Below, in pieces: positions 37,793 through 46,586 of a stretch of DNA of 64,000 nt (positions are counted from its first letter, which is position 1; every line of letters starts with the position of its first letter). The stretch is taken from positions 62,001 through 126,000 of the forward strand of contig NZ_FNIY01000011.1 in NCBI RefSeq assembly GCF_900104355.1. The letters are read 5' to 3'. This DNA is from Phyllobacterium sp. OV277 (lineage in GTDB: Bacteria; Pseudomonadota; Alphaproteobacteria; Rhizobiales; Rhizobiaceae). Below the pieces are notes generated by a model, which saw only the letters and a program-made list of their open reading frames with translations, was not told the DNA's origin and ran no database searches. A program made the position numbers and the translations under genes.

Positions 37793-37855
37793 ATGCAAAG
37801 TGCTTGCATATCGACGCTCCCAAGAGGCATAATATGCATGTATCGTGCATATTAT
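37793..37855. promoter_or_regulatory. Two palindromes in the hpd/Lrp divergent promoter
   Basis: A 10-bp perfect dyad, ATAATATGCA (37829-37838) and TGCATATTAT (37846-37855), sits 17 bp before the Lrp gene start. A second, smaller dyad ATGCAA-N5-TTGCAT (37793-37809) lies towards hpd. Both share the ATGCA core. This is the arrangement expected for an Lrp-type activator that binds two or more sites cooperatively to control hpd and itself. Confidence 0.6.
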
Positions 37856-37872
37856 TGATAAGGAATGCATGA

Positions 37873-38334
37873 ATGGAACACCTTGATGCATTTGACCGCA
37901 AAATACTGTCTTCCCTGCAGGAGGACGGACGACTCACGAATAACGAACTTTCCGAACGGATCAACCTGTCGGCCTCCCAGTGCTCCCGCCGCCGTTCAAG
38001 GCTGGAGGAGGAGGGATTTATCCGCGGTTACAGGGCGGAGATTGACCGGGAGAAGCTTGGCCTTGGCATCGTCAACATCATCTCAGTGACATTGGCGACC
38101 CATAATCGGGACAACTCCCGCCGGTTTTCCGAGTTGATTTCAAAGCTGCCACAGGTGATGGAGGCCCATGCGCTCACCGGCGAGATGGATTATTTCATCA
38201 AGGTGGTCACACCTGATCTGCGCGCACTTTCCGCCTTCGTCAATGAGGTGCTGCTACCGCATGAATCCGTGCAAAACGTCAAAACCGCCATCGTGCTGGA
38301 TACGCTTAAGGAGGATGGGCGGTTGCCGATTTGA
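37873..38334 (+). CDS. Lrp/AsnC-family regulator, likely controls hpd
   Basis: A 153-residue Lrp/AsnC protein. The N-terminal helix-turn-helix (DAFDRKILSSLQEDGRLTNN, ELSERINLSASQCSRRRSRL) covers ~5-50, and the C-terminal RAM effector domain (VTLATHNRDNSRRFSELISK, VMEAHALTGEMDYFIKVVTP) follows. Divergent placement next to hpd matches HpdR/PhhR-like systems in which tyrosine or a related amino acid is the effector; that is inferred from context. Confidence 0.88.
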   Translation: MEHLDAFDRKILSSLQEDGRLTNNELSERINLSASQCSRRRSRLEEEGFIRGYRAEIDREKLGLGIVNIISVTLATHNRDNSRRFSELISKLPQVMEAHALTGEMDYFIKVVTPDLRALSAFVNEVLLPHESVQNVKTAIVLDTLKEDGRLPI

Positions 38335-38416
38335 CCGCCTCGATTTATGGCTTTATAAAAAGATCGAATTATTATACTGATATAAATACTAAATTTCGCA
38401 CTTAATGGAGATTGCC

Positions 38417-38668
38417 ATGCAACGTGTCGAAGCCTCGGTGGCGGTGACCGTATCAGACCTCAAGAAGAGTCCGACCGCAATCATGAATGAGGCGCAGGGC
38501 GAAGCGGTGGCCGTACTCAACCACAACCGCGTCATGGCTTATATGGTTCCCGCTGATGTTTACGAAGCCATGCTTGATCGACTTGATGATATTCATCTGG
38601 CTGAAATCATCAAATCCCGGTCGGATGAAAAGGGCGTTCCGGTCAATATTAATGACCTTCAAGCTTGA
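38417..38668 (+). CDS. RelB/Phd-type antitoxin
   Basis: An 83-residue antitoxin of the Phd/YefM/StbD type: EASVAVTVSDLKKSPTAIMN and AVAVLNHNRVMAYMVPADVY are the usual DNA-binding motifs, with an acidic, less ordered C-terminus. ATG 38417 has GGAG at 7 nt; ATG 38405 is an alternative. Its end overlaps the toxin start by 17 bp. The promoter region upstream is AT-rich with a TTATA-CTGA-TATAA dyad. Confidence 0.88.
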   Translation: MQRVEASVAVTVSDLKKSPTAIMNEAQGEAVAVLNHNRVMAYMVPADVYEAMLDRLDDIHLAEIIKSRSDEKGVPVNINDLQA

Positions 38669-38933
38669 GTTCCTTCCATCCGCCCGCAAGGAATGGGACA
38701 AGCTTGGCGCTACGATCCGCCAGCAACTCATCAAGAAGCTAAGAGAGCGGCTGGAGATGCCTCGCGTCCCCAGTGCCGCCCTGCATGGCATGCCTGATCA
38801 TTACAAGATCAAGCTTCGGCAGGCGGGCTACCGGCTGGTTTATCGGGTCCATGACGAAACCATAACGGTGCTCGTCGTGGCCGTAGGGAAACGGGAACGC
38901 AGCGAGGTCTATAACCTCGCGAGAAAGCGCTAA
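38652..38933 (+). CDS. RelE/ParE-type toxin
   Basis: A 93-residue RelE-superfamily toxin: LEFLPSARKEWDKLGATIRQ, a basic helix pair, KIKLRQAGYRLVYRV and a C-terminal VVAVGKRERSEVYNLARKR with Arg and Tyr residues like those used by ribosome-dependent RelE. The true start is ATG 38652, inside the antitoxin gene. Length and motifs are intact, so an active mRNA interferase is expected. The wider frame upstream has no RelE similarity. Confidence 0.88.
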   Translation: MTFKLEFLPSARKEWDKLGATIRQQLIKKLRERLEMPRVPSAALHGMPDHYKIKLRQAGYRLVYRVHDETITVLVVAVGKRERSEVYNLARKR

Positions 38934-38959
38934 GTGGGGACGGCGTGGAAGCAAATCGA

Positions 38960-39298
38960 CTATAATTTGAGGATCGCTGCTATCTTTTGCTTCACTTGTT
39001 CGAAAACCACTTCGCTGACCTGGCCCAAATGATCAGCGTGAGCGGTTTCTATAGTGGCTATTTTTGATGGTCGAATAACCGATGGAGCGGGCAATCCCGC
39101 CTCAAGGTGTAATGGGATTGAAACATCATTGTCCCATCGCTTGTTATCAGCGCTCGTAATCATGAGCACCCAAAGGAACTCTTTGTTCTCGCCGATAGCG
39201 CTGTTGGAAATCACGAGTGCTGGCCTGTGCTGCCGCGTGTTCCGATCCGTATACGGGAACGGCACGCGAACAATATCTCCTGCTTTAAAGGTCTGCAT
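38960..39298 (-). CDS. MazF/PemK-type toxin (second module)
   Basis: A 112-residue toxin-like protein. It starts FKAGDIVRVPFPYTDRNTRQ and has HRPALVISNSAIGENKEFLW, a PemK/MazF-type barrel beginning. The second half (SADNKRWDNDVSIPLHLEAG, SVIRPSKIATIETAH) is typical of the more distant type-II PemK group that substitutes DxxK/SVIR for the classic motif. ATG 39298 is used since the upstream extension overlaps the antitoxin. The antitoxin-toxin overlap is 14 bp. Confidence 0.82.
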   Translation of the reverse strand: MQTFKAGDIVRVPFPYTDRNTRQHRPALVISNSAIGENKEFLWVLMITSADNKRWDNDVSIPLHLEAGLPAPSVIRPSKIATIETAHADHLGQVSEVVFEQVKQKIAAILKL

Positions 39299-39503
39299 AG
39301 GCATTTCTGTCCGCATCACTGTCCCATTCCGAGAAGGTTGCGAATGGGTCGTCACTTACCGCCCCGGTTTCCGTTCGCATGAGAATCACACGACCATCCT
39401 CAATCTGATAGGCAATCTCATCGCCGGGTTTCAGTTTGAGCGCCGTACGCACCGCCTGCGGTATCGTCGTCTGTGCCTTGCTCGTCATTTTGCTCGTGAT
39501 CAT
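39285..39503 (-). CDS. AbrB/MazE-like antitoxin (second module)
   Basis: A 72-residue antitoxin with an AbrB-type N-terminal domain (MTSKAQTTIPQAVRTALKLK, DEIAYQIEDGRVILMR) and a short acidic tail (FATFSEWDSDADRNAYADL). AAGGAG lies 7 nt before ATG 39503. A perfect 17-bp dyad upstream is its likely operator. It partners the PemK-like toxin encoded downstream. Confidence 0.87.
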   Translation of the reverse strand: MITSKMTSKAQTTIPQAVRTALKLKPGDEIAYQIEDGRVILMRTETGAVSDDPFATFSEWDSDADRNAYADL

Positions 39504-39526
39504 AATGGGGCTCCTTATCGCGCAAT

Positions 39527-39543
39527 GTAAGGAATTTCCTTAC
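39527..39543. promoter_or_regulatory. Palindromic operator of the second mazEF-like module
   Basis: GTAAGGAATTTCCTTAC has perfect 8-bp arms around a single central base. It lies 24 bp upstream of the antitoxin start on the minus strand, the expected place for autoregulation by an AbrB-type antitoxin. Confidence 0.6.
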
Positions 39544-39570
39544 CCCATACAAGTGCGTTACGAACATTAA

Positions 39571-40287
39571 TCAGGGGTACAAGGCCTTGCGCAGCATGGG
39601 ATAGACCCTGTTGTGGCCGAGCATATAGGCCTTGAGGTTGGTACCGTCAAAGAGGCCGTGAAAGGCCCGGCCAAGAACATTCAAGCCGCCGGTATAGGCG
39701 CCAAAAGCAGGCATAATCATGCGCGTGTGATCGCTGACAAAACAGCGCCTTTGCACCGCCTGGCCACGCCTGACGACTTTTGCCGCGGGATGCAGATGTC
39801 CGGCGATTTCGCCCAAGGGGGAGCCTTTTGAAGGTTCATGGCGAAACACCAGCGAGCCGAAGGCAAGTTCCCGATAGGTATCACCGGGAAGATCAGCAGG
39901 ATGGTCAGGATCGTGATTGCCTGTAATCCATATCCAGTCGCGGCCTTGCATCAGTGCTGCAAGCTGCTGCGCGTAAATCTCGGGCAGGCGGGCGGCGGCA
40001 TCGCCATCGTGGAAACTATCGCCAAGGCTGATAACGCAGGTGGGATGATAACGGGCAATGCATGCCGCCAGCACTTTCAGTGTGGAGGCGGTGTCATAGG
40101 GCGGCAGCATCATGCCGCGCCGGGCAAAGGACGAACCTTTTTCGAAATGCAGGTCCGAGACGATGAGGATACGGTCGGCCTCGAGATAAAGCGCCCCTGA
40201 TGGATCACAGATGGCCGTGTGCCCGGCGATATCGATCTCAACCGCGCCGTGCAGCATTGTCCGTGTTGTGTGAACCGCCAGATTCAT
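39571..40287 (-). CDS. pdeM: Ligase-associated DNA damage response endonuclease PdeM
   Basis: A 238-residue calcineurin-like metallophosphoesterase. Metal-binding motifs are visible: SDLHFEKG (~45-52), GDSFHDGD, GNHDPDHP and a late GHLHPAAK. PdeM proteins sit beside a DEXH helicase, an MBL exonuclease and an ATP-dependent ligase in many bacteria, as here. The ATG overlaps the helicase stop by 4 bp, so the two are co-translated. It probably processes damaged DNA ends. Confidence 0.9.
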   Translation of the reverse strand: MNLAVHTTRTMLHGAVEIDIAGHTAICDPSGALYLEADRILIVSDLHFEKGSSFARRGMMLPPYDTASTLKVLAACIARYHPTCVISLGDSFHDGDAAARLPEIYAQQLAALMQGRDWIWITGNHDPDHPADLPGDTYRELAFGSLVFRHEPSKGSPLGEIAGHLHPAAKVVRRGQAVQRRCFVSDHTRMIMPAFGAYTGGLNVLGRAFHGLFDGTNLKAYMLGHNRVYPMLRKALYP

Positions 40288-42803
40288 TTGCCTTCCATCA
40301 TCTCGCGGGTCAACTCGTCTGCTATCTCTTCCAGAAGCGTTTCGTGGGCTTCACCCGGAACGCGTTCCTTGCCGATTTCCATCATCACGGGAACAGCGAG
40401 CGGTGATATCCGGTCGAGATCCTTATGAATGATGTGACCCTTGATTCGTCCCAGCATATCGGCAAGGCGGCGAATGTCGAGAAGCCCGGTAGCCGCATCC
40501 GCGCGCGTGGCCTGAATGAGGATATGGTCAGGCTCATGCGTGCGCAGGACGTCATAGATGAGATCCGTCGAGACCGTGACCTGCCGCCCGGTTTTCTCCT
40601 GACCCGGATGGCGCTTTTCCACCAACCCCGAAATCAACGCGCAGTTGCGGAAGGTGCGCTTCAGCATCCAGCTTTCGGACAGCCATGCTTCAAGATCATC
40701 GCCCAGCATATCCTCATCGAAAAACTCAGAAAGCGGCAACTCGCCATTCTTGAACATGCGGCCCATATCGCGCAGTCCCCAGATCGAGAGGGCGTAATCC
40801 GTCGCGACAAAGCCAAGCGGCCGGGCCTTTGCCCGTTCAAGCCGCCGTGTCAGCAGCATGCCGAGGGTCTGATGCGCAAGCCGACCTTCAAAGGGGTAGA
40901 CCACCATGTAATAGCGCTCGCCGCGCGGAAAGGTTTCAACCAGCAAACTGCCGGGATCTGGCAGCACGGATTTTTCCTTCTGGATGCGCAGCCAGTCGCT
41001 GACCTGATCGGGCAGGGCGCCCCAGCGATCAGGGTCCGCAAGCATGGAGCGGACCTGATCGGCGAGATAGGTGGTCAGCGGGAATTTGCCACCCGCATAG
41101 GCGGGGATTTTGGCGTCAAATCCTTCGGCGTTTGAAACGATACATTCGTTCTCGCGGATGCCCTCAAAGCGCAGCACGCGCCCGGAAAAGAAGAACGTAT
41201 CACCAGGCGACAGTGCCTCGAGGAACGACTCCTCGACTTTGCCAAGCACCGGGCCGCCACGCGCATTGCCGCCCTTACCGCGCTGGCGGGTAAGGCGCAC
41301 ATTGAGGCTCGGGGCTTCGATGATCGTGCCGACATTCAGCCGGTATTGCTGGGCAAAACGGGGGTGGGTGACGCGCCATGTGCCATCAGCAGTCTGGCGT
41401 ATCTTGGCAAAGCGCTCATAGCTTTTCAGCGCGTAGCCGCCGGTTGCCACAAAGTCGACAATCCGATGAAACGTTTCATATGGCAGGGTCGCATAGGGCA
41501 GGGCCGTGGTAATCTCGTCGAAAAGTGCCTGTTCATGAAACGGTTCAGCACAGGCCATCCCCAGCACATGCTGGGCAAGCACATCAAGCGAACCATCGCC
41601 AAGCGGCGGTGTGTCCTGCGCCCCGAGATAATTTGCGTCGAGTGCCGCCTGACATTCCATTACCTCGAACCGATTGGCCGGAACGAGGATGGCGCGCGAG
41701 GGTTCATCCATGCGGTGATTGGACCGTCCTATGCGCTGGGCGAGGCGGCTTGCGCCCTTTGGTGCGCCCACATGGATGACCAGATCGACATCGCCCCAGT
41801 CAATACCGAGATCCAGCGTCGACGTGGCAACAACAGCGCGCAGCGCATTGTTGGCCATGGCCTCTTCCACCTTGCGGCGCTTGCTGACATCAAGCGAGCC
41901 GTGGTGCAGTGCTATCGGCAAATTGTCGTCATTGGCCATCCAGAGATCATGGAACAGACGCTCAGCCTGACTGCGGGTATTGACAAAAATCAGCGTCGTC
42001 TTGTGCCGTTTGATCGCCTCATAGACGCCCGGCAGTGCATAGACAGCCGAATGACCGGCCCAGGGAATACGATCCGTGGATTCAAGAATGGTGATATGGG
42101 GTTTGGCTCCGCCTTCGACCTTGACGAGGCTCGCCATGGGCATGCCGTTCACCTGCGGCAACAACCAGCGCCGCAAAGCGTCAGGGTCCGCAACCGTTGC
42201 CGAAAGCCCGATCGTTTGTAGTCCCGGTTGCAGTTTTCGCAACCGGGCCAAACCGAGGGACAAGAGGTGGCCACGTTTGGATGTGACCAGTGAATGCAGC
42301 TCGTCAAAGATCACATAGCGCAAATCGGAAAAGAATCGCCCCGCATCCTTGTTGGCAATCAGCAAAGCAAGCTGTTCCGGTGTGGTCAGGAGAATATCGG
42401 GTGGAACAAGCTTCTGGCGTTGCCGCTTATGGGCAGGCGTATCGCCGGTGCGGGTTTCGATGGTGATATCAAGACCTATCTCTTCGATGGGTCGGGCCAG
42501 ATTGCGCTCGATATCAACCGCCAGCGCCTTGAGCGGCGAGATGTAGAGTGTGTGGACGCCGCGGCTGGTGGTATTGCTTTTGCCGCGCGTTGAAAGATCA
42601 ACCAGTGCAGGCAAAAAGCCCGCCAGCGTCTTGCCAGCGCCCGTCGGTGCAATGAGCAGCGCGGAATGGCCAGATTGCGCTTCCTCCAGCAATTCCAGCT
42701 GATGCGCGCGGGGCGACCAACCCTTGGCCTGAAACCAGTCCAGGAAAGGTTTTGGCAGGAGTGTGCTGTCTTCAGCAAAAAGGGGCTTTGTCTTGGTGCT
42801 CAC
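40284..42803 (-). CDS. Ligase-associated DEXH-box DNA helicase (Lhr family)
   Basis: A large helicase (839 residues from GTG 42803) of the Lhr-type, ligase-associated branch. It has Walker A APTGAGKTLAG (~K58), the DEXH box FDELHSL, LSATVADPDALRRWLLPQ, ATSTLDLGIDWGDVDLVIH, and QRIGRSNHRMDEPSRA (motif VI). A long C-terminal part includes the Lhr winged-helix and DUF4010-like regions. A TTG start at 42839 would add 12 residues; neither start has a convincing ribosome site. It ends with an ATGA overlap to pdeM. It unwinds DNA for the repair module. Confidence 0.9.
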   Translation of the reverse strand: MSTKTKPLFAEDSTLLPKPFLDWFQAKGWSPRAHQLELLEEAQSGHSALLIAPTGAGKTLAGFLPALVDLSTRGKSNTTSRGVHTLYISPLKALAVDIERNLARPIEEIGLDITIETRTGDTPAHKRQRQKLVPPDILLTTPEQLALLIANKDAGRFFSDLRYVIFDELHSLVTSKRGHLLSLGLARLRKLQPGLQTIGLSATVADPDALRRWLLPQVNGMPMASLVKVEGGAKPHITILESTDRIPWAGHSAVYALPGVYEAIKRHKTTLIFVNTRSQAERLFHDLWMANDDNLPIALHHGSLDVSKRRKVEEAMANNALRAVVATSTLDLGIDWGDVDLVIHVGAPKGASRLAQRIGRSNHRMDEPSRAILVPANRFEVMECQAALDANYLGAQDTPPLGDGSLDVLAQHVLGMACAEPFHEQALFDEITTALPYATLPYETFHRIVDFVATGGYALKSYERFAKIRQTADGTWRVTHPRFAQQYRLNVGTIIEAPSLNVRLTRQRGKGGNARGGPVLGKVEESFLEALSPGDTFFFSGRVLRFEGIRENECIVSNAEGFDAKIPAYAGGKFPLTTYLADQVRSMLADPDRWGALPDQVSDWLRIQKEKSVLPDPGSLLVETFPRGERYYMVVYPFEGRLAHQTLGMLLTRRLERAKARPLGFVATDYALSIWGLRDMGRMFKNGELPLSEFFDEDMLGDDLEAWLSESWMLKRTFRNCALISGLVEKRHPGQEKTGRQVTVSTDLIYDVLRTHEPDHILIQATRADAATGLLDIRRLADMLGRIKGHIIHKDLDRISPLAVPVMMEIGKERVPGEAHETLLEEIADELTREMMEGK

Positions 42804-42894
42804 AAGAGCGAATGTAATGATGCGCGGGAAAAGCGCCAAGTTTTCTTTCGCCTGTCTTCGTTAATGAAAGAGCATGGAGGAAATGTTGTCGGTT

Positions 42895-43091
42895 TCACCC
42901 CCCTCTGTCCTGTCGGACATCTCCCCCACAAGGGGCGAGATCAGCTGTATTACTGCCTTTGCACAATCTGCAATGCTTCCGGTTGTGGGAAAGCGCTCGT
43001 GTCAATGTGATCTCCCCCCTTGTGGGGGGTCCGAAGGACGGGCGAGACCCGTGGCTCGCCCCGGAGTCCGACAGGGCAGAGGGGGGTGTGA
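42895..43091. repeat. Imperfect inverted-repeat element between helicase and exonuclease genes
   Basis: Outer arms TCACCCCCCTCTGTCCTGTC (42895-42914, continuing to 42917) and the mirror at 43067-43091 pair with a few gaps. Inner blocks CTCCCCCACAAGGGG and ATCTCCCCCCTTGTGGGG form a second pairing. The element fills most of the divergent gap between the helicase and exonuclease genes. It resembles the GC-rich cores at 28520-28630, so it may be another copy of a related dispersed element. Confidence 0.7.
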
Positions 43092-43115
43092 CACCGCTGC
43101 ATCGAGTGTTCCCCC

Positions 43116-44135
43116 ATGCTGACCCGCCCAGAAGAACTTTTGCGATCCACGCCGGAAGGTCTCTATTCACCAGCGGGGGATTTTTATATCGATCCGGTCA
43201 GCCCGGTTGAACGCGCCTTGATCACCCATGGCCATGCGGATCATGCGAGATCGGGCCACCAGAAGGTCATGGCCACCCGTCAGACCCTTGATATTATGGG
43301 CATACGCTATGGCGATGATTTTGCCGGGTCCACGCAGACAGCCGAACTTGGCGTTGTCACCGAAATCAACGGCGTAAAAGTCAGCTTTCATCCGGCTGGC
43401 CATGTGCTCGGCTCCGCCCAGATTGCGGTTGAGAAAGATGGCATGCGTATTGTCTGTTCGGGCGACTACAAGCGGGCGGCTGATCCAACCTGTCTTGGCT
43501 TCGAGCTGGTGCCCTGCGATGTGTTCATCACCGAAGCCACATTCGCCCTACCGGTGTTCCGTCACCCCAATGCCAGGGACGAAATCGCCAAGCTTCTGAA
43601 ATCGATTGCACAGTTTCCCGAGCGGTCGCACCTTGTGGGTGCCTATGCGCTTGGCAAGGCACAGCGCGTTATCCGCATGATGCGGGATGCGGGCTATGAC
43701 AGGACAATCTACATTCACGGCGCAATGACAAAGCTTTGCGACTATTACCAGTCGCAGGGCATTGATTTGGGACCATTATCCTCCGCCACCGTGGAAACGG
43801 GCACACCGCAGGATTTCGCCGGTAGCGTTGTCGTCGGGCCACCATCGGCTTTCCTTGACCGGTGGGCGCGCCGTTTTCCTGATCCCGTATCGTGCTTTGC
43901 ATCGGGCTGGATGAGCATTCGCCAGCGGGCGCGCCAGCAGGGCGTCGAGTTGCCGATCATCCTGTCAGACCATTGTGATTGGGATGAACTTACCGGTACA
44001 ATCAAGGAGTTGGCGCCGTCGCAGATCTGGGTCACCCATGGACGCGAAGAGGCGCTTGTCAGATGGTGCGAGCTTAATGGTTTTGCCGCACGGCCGCTCA
44101 ATCTTGTCGGCTATGAGGACGAGGGAGATGGATGA
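43116..44135 (+). CDS. Ligase-associated DNA damage response exonuclease (MBL fold)
   Basis: A 339-residue metallo-beta-lactamase-fold nuclease of the SNM1/CPSF-like branch. The metal site is H38-G-H40-A-D42-H43 (THGHADHA), with HPAGHVLGSAQI (~90-101), CSGDYKRAADPT and LSDHCDWDELTGTI further on. It shares the module with the ligase (ATGA overlap) and is divergent from helicase-pdeM. It likely trims DNA ends before ligation. Confidence 0.92.
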   Translation: MLTRPEELLRSTPEGLYSPAGDFYIDPVSPVERALITHGHADHARSGHQKVMATRQTLDIMGIRYGDDFAGSTQTAELGVVTEINGVKVSFHPAGHVLGSAQIAVEKDGMRIVCSGDYKRAADPTCLGFELVPCDVFITEATFALPVFRHPNARDEIAKLLKSIAQFPERSHLVGAYALGKAQRVIRMMRDAGYDRTIYIHGAMTKLCDYYQSQGIDLGPLSSATVETGTPQDFAGSVVVGPPSAFLDRWARRFPDPVSCFASGWMSIRQRARQQGVELPIILSDHCDWDELTGTIKELAPSQIWVTHGREEALVRWCELNGFAARPLNLVGYEDEGDG

Positions 44136-45757
44136 AGGAATTTGCCGCGCTGCTTGACCGGCTGGTGCTGACGCCGCAGCGCAATGGCAAGATCACGCTG
44201 CTCGTCGACTATTTCAGGCAGACACCGGACCCGGACCGGGGCCTTGCCCTTGCTGCGATTACGCGTGATCTTGACATCGCCAATGTCAAACCCGCCATGC
44301 TGCGCGGGCTCATTGCCGAGCGCATGGATGAGCAGCTTTTTGCCTATTCCTATGATTATGTCGGCGATCTTGCCGAAACCATTTCCCTTGCCTGGGCAGC
44401 CAAAGAGCCATCGCGGGTCAACGCCATTCCGACCCTTGGTGATGTCGTCGCTTCACTGGCGCGCGCCTCACGCAGCGATGCGATAAGGCTGGTGGAAAAA
44501 TGGCTTGATCAGCTCGATGCATCCGCCCGCTATGCCCTTTTGAAGCTGGTCACCGGTGGTCTGCGCATTGGCGTTTCGGCAAGGTTGGCCAAGCAGGCAC
44601 TGGCGGATTTCGGCAAAGTGGATGTCGGCGAGATTGAAGAACTCTGGCACGGGCTGAAGCCACCCTATCAATCTCTCTTCGCTTGGCTTGAAGGAAAAGC
44701 GGAAAAGCCGGCAAGCATTGCTGCCGCGCCATTCCGCCCGGTTATGCTCTCAACCCCGCTTGAAGAGCCTGACTACGCGAAAATCATCGCAGAGGATTAT
44801 GCGGCGGAATGGAAATGGGACGGCATCCGCGTGCAATTGACCGCGGAGGCGGGGCAGCGCCGCATTTATTCGCGCACGGGCGACGATATCTCCCACGCCT
44901 TTCCGGATATTGCCGATGCCATGAATTTCGAGGGCACACTTGACGGCGAACTGCTCGTTGCACGCAGTAGCACCGACACCATAGAGATCGGTGCCTTCGG
45001 TGATCTGCAGCAACGGCTCAACCGCAAAATTGTCACGGCCAAGCAGATGGAAAGTCATCCGGCTTTCGTGCGGCTCTACGATCTGCTGTTTGATGGCGCA
45101 GAAGATATCCGGGCCTTGCCCTTCGCTGAACGACGCGAAAAACTTGAGCGTTTTGTCACCACACTCGACGCTACGCGTTTCGATTTGTCACCGCTCGTAC
45201 CCTATGAAACGTTTCATGATCTGGTGGAGCTGCGAAAAAACCCTCCGCACCCCATCATCGAAGGATTGATGCTGAAGCGGCGCGACTCCACTTACGTGCC
45301 CGGACGTCCGAAAGGACCCTGGTTCAAATGGAAACGCGATCCCTTCATCATTGACGCCGTGCTCGTCTATGCGCAGCGCGGCCATGGCAAGCGATCCAGC
45401 TTCTACTCGGATTATACTTTCGCCGTCTGGACCGGCCCCGAAGAGAACCCACATCTCGTGCCCGTCGGAAAGGCCTATTTCGGCTTTACCGACGAAGAAT
45501 TGAAACAACTCGACGCCTATGTGCGCAATAATACCACGGAGCGTTTTGGCCCGGTGCGATCAGTGCGGGCGGAGCCGGATCATGGGCTCGTGCTGGAAAT
45601 AGCCTTTGAGGGACTGAACCGGTCGAAACGTCACAAGTCAGGTGTTGCCATGCGGTTTCCGCGTATTTCGCGCCTGCGCTGGGACAAGCCGCCGATTGAG
45701 GCGGACCGGCTGGAAACACTGGAATCCTTGCTGCGCAATGCCGATCCTGTGGATTGA
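44132..45757 (+). CDS. Cisplatin-type ATP-dependent DNA ligase (LigC/LigB-like)
   Basis: A 541-residue ATP-dependent DNA ligase. The adenylated lysine is K228 in WKWDGIRVQL (KxDG), followed by GELLVARS, EGLMLKRRDSTYVPGRPKG and PWFKWKRDPF (motifs III-V). It has an N-terminal DNA-binding domain (~1-200) and a C-terminal OB-fold (~410-541). This four-gene arrangement is a known ligase-associated repair module. The start overlaps the exonuclease gene (ATGA). Confidence 0.94.
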   Translation: MKEFAALLDRLVLTPQRNGKITLLVDYFRQTPDPDRGLALAAITRDLDIANVKPAMLRGLIAERMDEQLFAYSYDYVGDLAETISLAWAAKEPSRVNAIPTLGDVVASLARASRSDAIRLVEKWLDQLDASARYALLKLVTGGLRIGVSARLAKQALADFGKVDVGEIEELWHGLKPPYQSLFAWLEGKAEKPASIAAAPFRPVMLSTPLEEPDYAKIIAEDYAAEWKWDGIRVQLTAEAGQRRIYSRTGDDISHAFPDIADAMNFEGTLDGELLVARSSTDTIEIGAFGDLQQRLNRKIVTAKQMESHPAFVRLYDLLFDGAEDIRALPFAERREKLERFVTTLDATRFDLSPLVPYETFHDLVELRKNPPHPIIEGLMLKRRDSTYVPGRPKGPWFKWKRDPFIIDAVLVYAQRGHGKRSSFYSDYTFAVWTGPEENPHLVPVGKAYFGFTDEELKQLDAYVRNNTTERFGPVRSVRAEPDHGLVLEIAFEGLNRSKRHKSGVAMRFPRISRLRWDKPPIEADRLETLESLLRNADPVD

Positions 45758-45788
45758 TCTGACTTGCCCCTGAGCATTTCGGCTCCGG

Positions 45789-46586
45789 TCATTTCTGCGG
45801 AGGCATGGGGAAAAAGATGCTGGTGCGCTGCTGATAATCCCGGAAAGCCTGACCGCGTGTCGCCAGCATATGTTCCTCCAGCGGTGGCACACCTGACGTA
45901 TGACGCAGCAGTATGTACATCAGTACAGGCGCGGCGAGCGTCAGCCAGCCATGCACATAATCACCATCGAAATCCGCCGCAATCAGCACATAGGACACCC
46001 AGCCAAGCCATTCAAAAAAATAGTTTGGATGACGCGACCAGCGCCAGAGGCCGGTGTCACATATCTTGCCGCGATTGGCGGGATTGCGGGAAAACCGCTT
46101 GAGCTGCCAATCGGCAATCGCTTCACCCGCAAGGGCAATAAGCATAACGACAAGCCCAAGATAATCCGGAAATTCGAGATCTATGTCAGGCCGGGCGGCG
46201 GCTATATAGACGCTGATGACAAGCAAAATTCCGGCGAACGCCTGGCTTTGCAGAAAAAAGAACATGCGCGAATTGGCAGCGGAACCCCACTCCCGGCGCA
46301 AGCGTGCATAACGCGGATCGTCCTCGCTGTTGAGCGTGCGAAGCAGAATATGTCCACCCAACCGCAACGACCAGAGCGCGAGCAGAATGATCACCAGCCA
46401 TTTTCGCGATGACGAGACCATATCGTTTGAAAACAAAATCGAGAGAATGCCAATTGCGCCCACACCGAACGACCAGAAAGTGTCAGCCCACCCGCTATTG
46501 CCGGTCATACGCTGCGCGAGGAACGCGCAGGCCATGACAACGCAAAGGGCGACAGCTGCAATGATGAGAATGACCGGAGCTGTCAT
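45789..46586 (-). CDS. DUF1295 membrane protein (steroid-reductase/ICMT-like)
   Basis: A 265-residue integral membrane protein with about seven hydrophobic segments. The C-terminal motif CDTGLWRWSRHPNYFFEWLG (~181-200) and SGVPPLEEHM are typical of DUF1295, related to 3-oxo-5-alpha-steroid 4-dehydrogenase and isoprenylcysteine methyltransferases. An N-terminal half-helix bundle precedes. The substrate is unknown. It is convergent with the ligase gene (31-bp gap). Confidence 0.85.
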   Translation of the reverse strand: MTAPVILIIAAVALCVVMACAFLAQRMTGNSGWADTFWSFGVGAIGILSILFSNDMVSSSRKWLVIILLALWSLRLGGHILLRTLNSEDDPRYARLRREWGSAANSRMFFFLQSQAFAGILLVISVYIAAARPDIDLEFPDYLGLVVMLIALAGEAIADWQLKRFSRNPANRGKICDTGLWRWSRHPNYFFEWLGWVSYVLIAADFDGDYVHGWLTLAAPVLMYILLRHTSGVPPLEEHMLATRGQAFRDYQQRTSIFFPMPPQK

